43,563 nt of DNA from Salinimicrobium xinjiangense DSM 19287. Lineage in GTDB: Bacteria; Bacteroidota; Bacteroidia; Flavobacteriales; Flavobacteriaceae. Below the pieces are notes generated by a model, which had not been told where the DNA came from, did not search any database, and worked only from the letters and a program-made list of their open reading frames with translations. Shown one piece after another: positions 39,149 through 43,563 of this stretch (positions are counted from its first letter, which is position 1; every line of letters begins with the position of its first letter). The stretch lies in contig NZ_AUIG01000031.1 of assembly GCF_000423585.1 (NCBI RefSeq), positions 1 through 43,563 on the forward strand, written 5' to 3'. Position numbers and translations under genes: made by a program.

Positions 39149-39835
39149 ATGAAGATTAGGATATTCGGTACCCGCGGAAAAATTGAACCCAAAGCTGAAG
39201 ATCATGTAAATCATACCGGCTTTCTGCTCGATGACAGGATCCTCATCGATATTGGGGAGCCGGAATATATGAAGTATCGTCCCGAAGCTGTGGTGTTCAC
39301 TCATTTTCACCCGGACCACGCTTTCTTTGTACCTGAAAAACAAAAATTCACTCCCAAAATTCCCCTTTTTGGCCCCGAAGCTCATGAGTTGATACCGGAG
39401 CTAAAAGTGATCAATGGAGAATTTAGGATTGGAGAATACAGCTTCACTCCTATTCCGGTGATTCATGCCTTAAAGCTGAAATCTCTCGGTTATATTATTC
39501 AAAAAGGACAAAAAAAGATCTTTATTACAGGAGATGTGGCCTGGATAGAAAAGGCAAACCTGGCTGAAATTCCTAAACTTGACCTCGTGATCACCGAGGC
39601 ATCTTTTATCAACAAAGGCGGCAGAATAAACCGGAAAAAAGATCGCATCTTTGGACATACAGGAGTGCCGAACCTTATCCGGCTACTGAGTCCGCACACG
39701 CAAAAGATCGCATTTTGTCACTATGGAGAATGGTTCTTCGAAAATGCCCCTGAAAAAAGTAAAGCGAAAATCAAATCTTTGGAAGATGATGTGCAATTAA
39801 TTCCGGCTCATGACGGGATGGAGCTTGAAATCTAG
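39149..39835 (+). CDS. MBL-fold metallo-hydrolase
   Basis: This 228-residue single-domain metallo-beta-lactamase-fold protein has the metal-binding THFHPDHAFF (about 50-59). A short D-I-G-E-P strand (LIDIGEP) comes before it. PVIHALKLKSLGY supplies the third His, FITGDVAW the bridging Asp, and IAFCHYGEW the last His. The substrate is unknown. RINRKKDRIFGHTG near the end is unusual and may bind a phosphate. It follows the esterase gene by 9 bp and is convergent with the DUF72 gene, with only 2 bp between the stop codons. Confidence 0.9.
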   Translation: MKIRIFGTRGKIEPKAEDHVNHTGFLLDDRILIDIGEPEYMKYRPEAVVFTHFHPDHAFFVPEKQKFTPKIPLFGPEAHELIPELKVINGEFRIGEYSFTPIPVIHALKLKSLGYIIQKGQKKIFITGDVAWIEKANLAEIPKLDLVITEASFINKGGRINRKKDRIFGHTGVPNLIRLLSPHTQKIAFCHYGEWFFENAPEKSKAKIKSLEDDVQLIPAHDGMELEI

Positions 39836-39837
39836 TT

Positions 39838-40554
39838 CTATCCAAAAAGTTCCAATAATTCCTGTGCATTTCTGGGTGCGTGGGCATGGATGTCATTATT
39901 GAAATAGATATAGATCTCTTCCAATCCGCTATCAATGATCTGTTTATGCCACTCCTTAAGCTCGCCTTTAGAGTAAAGGTGGTCGTACCAGTCTTTACCT
40001 GTTCCGTGAAAGCGCAGATAACCGGTTTTTCCTGTTGTGATAAGTTCCTCCGGAAACTCCGGACTTGAGATCGAAGAAATAATGATCTTGTGCTTCTTCA
40101 ATATTTTGTAGACCTCTTTGTCATACCAGGATTCATGACGAAATTCCAGCACATTTTTAAACGAAGGGTCCAGGGTTTCGCAAAAATTATCCAGTTTTTC
40201 ATCGTTACGATGCAGATTGGGAGGCAATTGCCAGAGTATGCAACCCAGATTCTTCTGCAGTAATTTCGCTAAAATTTCAAAATCCCTGATTGGGCGTGCG
40301 GCTTCCTTCAGTTTTTTGCGGTGGGTGATGAACCGGTGGCCTTTAAGGGTAAATTGAAAATCATCCCCCACAGTTTCAGCCCATTTATGAAGATTCTCCT
40401 CCCGCGGAAACCTGTAGAAGGTGTTATTTATCTCTACCGTGTCAAAAATTGAAGCGTAATATTCCAGCCATTTTCGTTGCGCCATTTTCTCCGGATAAAA
40501 TGCTCCCCGCCATTCCTTATAATTATATCCGGAACATCCAATGTGCACCTTCAT
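39838..40554 (-). CDS. DUF72 domain protein
   Basis: With the ATG at 40554 the protein has 238 residues of the DUF72 TIM-barrel family. It starts with VHIGCSGYNYKEWRGAFYP and has EYYASIFDTVEINNTFYRFP, RFITHRKKL, CILWQLPPN, VLEFRHESW and GYLRFHG. The C-terminal YIYFNNDIHAHAPRNAQEL is also typical, with conserved Asn/Asp/His residues at the mouth of the barrel. The biochemical role is unknown. Its start overlaps the mutM stop by 4 bp, and the pairing suggests a link to repair or nucleic-acid processing. Confidence 0.93.
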   Translation of the reverse strand: MKVHIGCSGYNYKEWRGAFYPEKMAQRKWLEYYASIFDTVEINNTFYRFPREENLHKWAETVGDDFQFTLKGHRFITHRKKLKEAARPIRDFEILAKLLQKNLGCILWQLPPNLHRNDEKLDNFCETLDPSFKNVLEFRHESWYDKEVYKILKKHKIIISSISSPEFPEELITTGKTGYLRFHGTGKDWYDHLYSKGELKEWHKQIIDSGLEEIYIYFNNDIHAHAPRNAQELLELFG

Positions 40555-41336
40555 TTCTCCTCTTTTTGACAGGAAGGGCAAAAATAGGTGCTCCTGCCTG
40601 ATACTTTAATCTGTTTCACTTTCCCGTCGCATTTCGGGCAGTCTGCTCCCTCCTCGCGATGACTTATCAAGTAAGACTTGAGAAAATCCTTTCGCACTCC
40701 TTCTTTCCTGATCGCCATCTCCAAAACAGATCTCATCTTCTTAAATAATTGTTTCCTTTCGGAAATCGATAAATTATTTGTTTTTCTCTTTGGATGAATT
40801 TTTGCCTGATACAGCATCTCGTCTGAATATACATTCCCTATTCCTGCCATCACATGTTGATCCATGAGTACACCTTTGATGCTTCCGGTTTTATCTTCCA
40901 GCAACTTCAGAAAATATTTTTCGGAAAGCTCCAGCGCATCATTTCCCAGCTCATTTTCCTCCTGAAATTTCTGAAGGCTTTCTGCTAAAAATATCTTTCC
41001 GAGTTTTCTTCGGCAGGTATAAGCCAGGCGGTAATCATCATCAAAGAAAATCACCATTTTAGAATACTTCGGCAGGTCCTGATTGGTATAATACTCCAGC
41101 TTTCCCGTCATTCCGAAGTGAAAAATAAGCCAGGTACCTCCGCTTGTTGAGATCCCCAGATATTTCCCCAGTCTTACTGCCGAATCAAATTTTTCTCCTT
41201 TGAGAGCCTTCTCGAACTTCGAGGCGGGAGATTGTAGCAGGGAAGCATCAGGAAATTCGAGCTTTTTAATGGTTTTTTGCAGAGATGTTTCTTTTACGTA
41301 ATCACGGAAAAGGCTAATTTCAGGTAGTTCTGGCAT
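40551..41336 (-). CDS. mutM: Formamidopyrimidine-DNA glycosylase family protein (Fpg/Nei)
   Basis: The 261-residue base-excision repair glycosylase/AP lyase has PELPE at the N-terminus (catalytic Pro and Glu), LGKYLGI with the conserved Lys, FHFGMTGKLEYY with the intercalating Met, the helix-two-turn-helix GIGNVYSDEMLYQAKIHP, and a zinc finger CPKC...CPSC near the end. Everything for activity is present. The R-x-R-x-TxFC finger is STYFCPSC. Fpg and Nei specificity are not separable by eye, so the symbol is provisional. It is co-transcribed with the DUF72 gene. Confidence 0.88.
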   Translation of the reverse strand: MPELPEISLFRDYVKETSLQKTIKKLEFPDASLLQSPASKFEKALKGEKFDSAVRLGKYLGISTSGGTWLIFHFGMTGKLEYYTNQDLPKYSKMVIFFDDDYRLAYTCRRKLGKIFLAESLQKFQEENELGNDALELSEKYFLKLLEDKTGSIKGVLMDQHVMAGIGNVYSDEMLYQAKIHPKRKTNNLSISERKQLFKKMRSVLEMAIRKEGVRKDFLKSYLISHREEGADCPKCDGKVKQIKVSGRSTYFCPSCQKEEK

Positions 41337-41466
41337 AGTCTGTGTTTTAATCAGTTTCCTTCAAATTAATTAAAATCAACCTGCTACACGATAATTTAAG
41401 AAAAGTTTCAAATAATCTTTTGCAGGAAACCTTATCTTTTTTAGCGTACAGATACATCAAAGAATT

Positions 41467-42144
41467 TTGAAGAAAAGAATTTATATATTTCTCCTTATTG
41501 CTCCCCTACTGGCGGGAACCTGGAGCTGTGCAGCAAAATTAGATATGGAAGAAAAAAAGATCGTTTACCAGAACAACAAGATCATACCTGAAAGTATACT
41601 CAATGAAGCCAAAATTGCACTTTCCTATTATCCCGATCTAGAAGACATAGAAATTGAATTCAGGTTCAAGGAAGACATTAAAAAATCCTTTATGCAGGCT
41701 CAGCCGAAGGTTTCTAATCTTTTTAAGGGTAAGGATAGCAGGAGCTATTACATTTTCATGAGCAGCAAATTCCTCATTGAAGAAGAAGAATTTTCAATGG
41801 CCGATGTTCCTTCAGATGTTCTTATAGGTTGGCTGGGACACGAACTGGGCCATATTATGGATTACAGGGAGAAATCTGCCATGGGTCTGGTGATATTTGG
41901 AATGAGATACGTTACCTCTTCAAGATATATTAAAGAAGCTGAACGGGCAGCCGACACCTATGCTGTAAACAGCGGAATGGGAGATTATATAATAGCCACC
42001 AAGGATTTTATCCTTAACCACTCTCATTTATCGGAATCATATAAGGAAAGGATCGCGAGACTTTACCTGTCTCCGGAAGAGATCCTGGTACTTGTAAATG
42101 AGCTGGAAGAAAGACTCGAAGAAGCCGAGAAAGAGGAAAGCTGA
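41467..42144 (+). CDS. Lipoprotein with HELGH metalloprotease signature, copy 1
   Basis: The 225-residue protein starts at a TTG. Its signal ends in LLAGTWSC, so Cys21 is the probable lipid-bearing residue (the lipobox is atypical with Trp at -2). After a basic/acidic linker there is a compact domain with IGWLGHELGHIMDY (HELGH at 125-129). EAERAADTYAV follows 30 residues later, with Glu159 and Asp163 in the ExxAD arrangement of M48-type gluzincins. LSPEEILVLV and an acidic coiled-coil tail (ELEERLEEAEKEES) end the chain. The rest does not look like M48, so this may be a separate family. A close copy follows at 42541. Confidence 0.75.
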   Translation: MKKRIYIFLLIAPLLAGTWSCAAKLDMEEKKIVYQNNKIIPESILNEAKIALSYYPDLEDIEIEFRFKEDIKKSFMQAQPKVSNLFKGKDSRSYYIFMSSKFLIEEEEFSMADVPSDVLIGWLGHELGHIMDYREKSAMGLVIFGMRYVTSSRYIKEAERAADTYAVNSGMGDYIIATKDFILNHSHLSESYKERIARLYLSPEEILVLVNELEERLEEAEKEES

Positions 42145-42540
42145 TCCATTGTAAATTGTATAAGGTCTATTGTATATTGATTCTATTGTAGTCCGATTAA
42201 ATATAACCGGATTTGCGCCCATTTTCATAAAATAGGTTAAATATATGCTGCTAAGAATCAAATTATTAAGAACAAGTCTTGGTTCTAGATTCTAGAAGTG
42301 GAGCGATCCAGGTTCTTCTCCCGGACAACAATGATAATTAATAAAGAATATTATCTAAGAAATGATTTTCAATGTTAATTTATCACTGTTAATTGATTAT
42401 TGAAACTAATGGCATGCTGGTTGATTTATATGCATCCTTTAATTTTCTCAAATTCAACCGAACAGCTCCTTCTTATGAAAAGTCTTAAAAAATACCCCTT
42501 CTTATATTTCCAGTTTTTTCAGGAGGTACTAAAATTAAAA
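42145..42540. other. Gene-free spacer between the two lipoprotein copies
   Basis: This is 396 bp without a supportable gene. It starts with AT-rich TGTATATTG-like repeats (42148-42190), contains the perfect palindrome TTCTAGA-T-TCTAGAA (42283-42297), and ends in a stretch that could be read as an N-terminal extension of copy 2 (TTG at 42400, ATG at 42475). The extension looks like AT-rich leader, not protein. No promoter box with full consensus was found. Confidence 0.5.
42283..42297. repeat. 15-bp palindrome TTCTAGA-T-TCTAGAA
   Basis: The arms are perfect with a single-base centre, and no T-run follows. It lies 244 bp before the GTG of lipoprotein copy 2. It may be an operator or chance. 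Confidence 0.35.
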
Positions 42541-43227
42541 GTGATCAGATCAGCAAAGATTTTTGCTCTCATTTTAATTTTCCCTTTCCTCGCAGGTAAC
42601 TGGAGCTGTGCTGCAAATAAAAGTGTTGAAGAGAAAAAGATCGTCCACCTGGGCAACAAGGTAATCCCCGAAAACATTTTAGAGGAGGCTAAGATCGCCC
42701 TATCCCACTATCCTGAACTTGAAGATGTCGCAATCGAGTTCAGATATAAGAACAATATAAATAATGCATTCATGCAGGCACAGCCCAAGGTGGCTGATAT
42801 GTTCAAAGGAAAAAAGAAGCGTAGCTACTATGTTCTAATGAGTAGTAAATTTCTCATTGAAAACGAAGAATTCTCTATGGCCGATGTTCCTTCTGAAGTG
42901 CTCATTGGCTGGTTGGGTCACGAACTGGGACATATTATGGATTACCGCGAAAGATCAGCAATGGAGCTGCTGACCTTTGGAACACGATACATCACTTCAG
43001 AAAGATTTATAAAGAAAGCTGAACGCACAGCAGATACTTATGCCGTGAATCAAGGGATGGGCAATTATATTTTTGCTACAAAAGATTTTATTCTCAACCA
43101 CTCTAAATTATCCGATTCATACAAGAAAAGGAAAGTCCGTCTTTATCTCTCTCCCGAAGAGATCCTGGTGTTGGTGAGCGACCTGGAAGATGAGCTTGAA
43201 GAATTTGAAGAAGAGGAAGAAAGCTAG
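42541..43227 (+). CDS. Lipoprotein with HELGH metalloprotease signature, copy 2
   Basis: The 228-residue form starts at the GTG that aligns with the start of copy 1. The signal ends FLAGNWSC (Cys23). HELGH lies at 127-131 and the ExxxD at ERTAD, so all candidate zinc-binding residues of copy 1 are kept. Well over half the residues are identical by eye, including the WLGHELGHIMDYRE and FILNHS segments. The tail is more acidic (EFEEEEES). The copies are in the same orientation, a tandem duplication that has diverged at the C-terminus and loops. The next gene is the IS transposase, 98 bp away. Confidence 0.75.
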   Translation: MIRSAKIFALILIFPFLAGNWSCAANKSVEEKKIVHLGNKVIPENILEEAKIALSHYPELEDVAIEFRYKNNINNAFMQAQPKVADMFKGKKKRSYYVLMSSKFLIENEEFSMADVPSEVLIGWLGHELGHIMDYRERSAMELLTFGTRYITSERFIKKAERTADTYAVNQGMGNYIFATKDFILNHSKLSDSYKKRKVRLYLSPEEILVLVSDLEDELEEFEEEEES

Positions 43228-43246
43228 TGGATTGTATAATGAATAA

Positions 43247-43263
43247 TGAGTCCACTCTAAAAA
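43247..43263. repeat. Left terminal inverted repeat of the right IS copy
   Basis: TGAGTCCACTCTAAAAA matches the reverse complement of 419-435 at 15 of 17 positions. It lies 62 bp before the transposase ATG and 20 bp after the lipoprotein stop. Confidence 0.6.
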
Positions 43264-43324
43264 CAAAATTACTCGAATAATACTAAGAATGGACTATCTT
43301 TAAACCACTTTCCAACTCACTATC

Positions 43325-43563
43325 ATGTTTAGAAAAACTCAGAATTCTTCTCAATCAGATCTCTTTTCTGGTTTTGGCCAATTGCTTGATGACAAGAAAG
43401 ATAAGAAGCTAAACGATCCAAAGGCCTGGTACAATATTTTTTATAAGTATTTTATTTCCAGGATTGATGAAGAAAAATTTGCTATTCTTTTTTCGTCTAC
43501 CGGTCGTCCCAATGCTTCGGTGAAGATTTTGGTGGGGATGATGTCTTTAAAAGAAGGTTTTGG
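43325..43563 (+). mobile_element. Transposase, N-terminal part (cut by right edge)
   Basis: The first 79 codons of a transposase are present. It starts MFRKTQNSSQSDLFSGFGQLL and continues to RPNASVKILVGMMSLKEGFG. The RPxxSVKILVGxxxLKE stretch is the DUF772/transposase InsH N-terminal domain pattern. The frame is open to the window edge. It probably belongs to the same IS as the C-terminal fragment at the left edge, in the same orientation. Confidence 0.8.

Noticed and set aside
42281-42330. GGTTCT...CCCGG stretch reminiscent of a tRNA T-arm
   Set aside because: No acceptor stem, anticodon arm or proper TpsiC loop can be drawn around it. The symmetry is explained by the TTCTAGATTCTAGAA palindrome.
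1-43563. Composite transposon carrying 43 kb of cargo
   Set aside because: Although both edges hold the same type of IS in direct orientation, the content is housekeeping genes in ordinary flavobacterial order. A contig break at repeats is simpler.

Overview
The window is 43.6 kb of ordinary, moderately AT-rich chromosome from a member of the Bacteroidota, most likely a marine-type Flavobacteriaceae (Christiangramia/Salegentibacter/Salinimicrobium-like). The assignment is inferred from the gene content (DUF5606, heme A synthase, dapD and lysA, sucC, a 4Fe-4S APS reductase), from the lack of Shine-Dalgarno sequences, and from repeated TAnnTTTG promoter boxes of the Bacteroidota housekeeping sigma factor. 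No rRNA, tRNA, CRISPR array or prophage is visible. Both edges fall inside a transposase gene in the same orientation: the C-terminal part at the left and the N-terminal part at the right, with matching terminal inverted repeats. The piece is therefore probably a contig broken at two copies of one insertion sequence.

Layout. 0.4-3.3 kb (minus): mazG, DUF5606, def, a four-helix-bundle protein inserted between def and ruvX, then ruvX. 3.4-5 kb: an unknown membrane protein and dapD. 5-11.5 kb: a lipopolysaccharide-core locus with GT9, a sugar/alcohol-phosphate nucleotidyltransferase overlapping a CDP-glycerol phosphotransferase-like gene, a core kinase on the other strand, a DUF5672 transferase, GT2 and GT4. 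11.5-16.3 kb: threonylcarbamoyl-AMP synthase, CCA-adding enzyme, heme A synthase, a pRiA4b ORF-3 protein and a nucleoid-associated protein. 16.4-22.7 kb: a conserved unknown, an ABC exporter pair, uvrB and a secreted repeat protein.

22.8-28.7 kb is a catabolic module: ADP-forming acyl-CoA synthetase, a PLP aminotransferase and indolepyruvate oxidoreductase IorBA. Together these could turn aromatic amino acids into aryl acids with ATP made by substrate-level phosphorylation, the route known from Pyrococcus. Candidate CRP/FNR-like palindromes lie in both of its promoter regions. 28.9-33.7 kb: hsp20, a short DUF1456 protein with cysH, two tandem secreted small paralogues, sucC and a LON-substrate-binding-domain protein. 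33.8-43.2 kb: lysA, trkH, a K+-channel-like protein, an erythromycin-esterase-like enzyme, an MBL hydrolase, DUF72 with mutM, and two tandem lipoproteins carrying a HELGH...ExxAD zinc-protease signature.

The signals most worth follow-up are: (i) three promoters of the form TGTAAC-N16-18-(C)GTC that may define an extracytoplasmic-function sigma regulon covering the ABC exporter and both secreted paralogues; (ii) the aminotransferase/Ior/ACD module; (iii) the tandem metalloprotease-like lipoproteins; (iv) the nucleotidyltransferase plus CDP-glycerol-transferase pair in the LPS locus.
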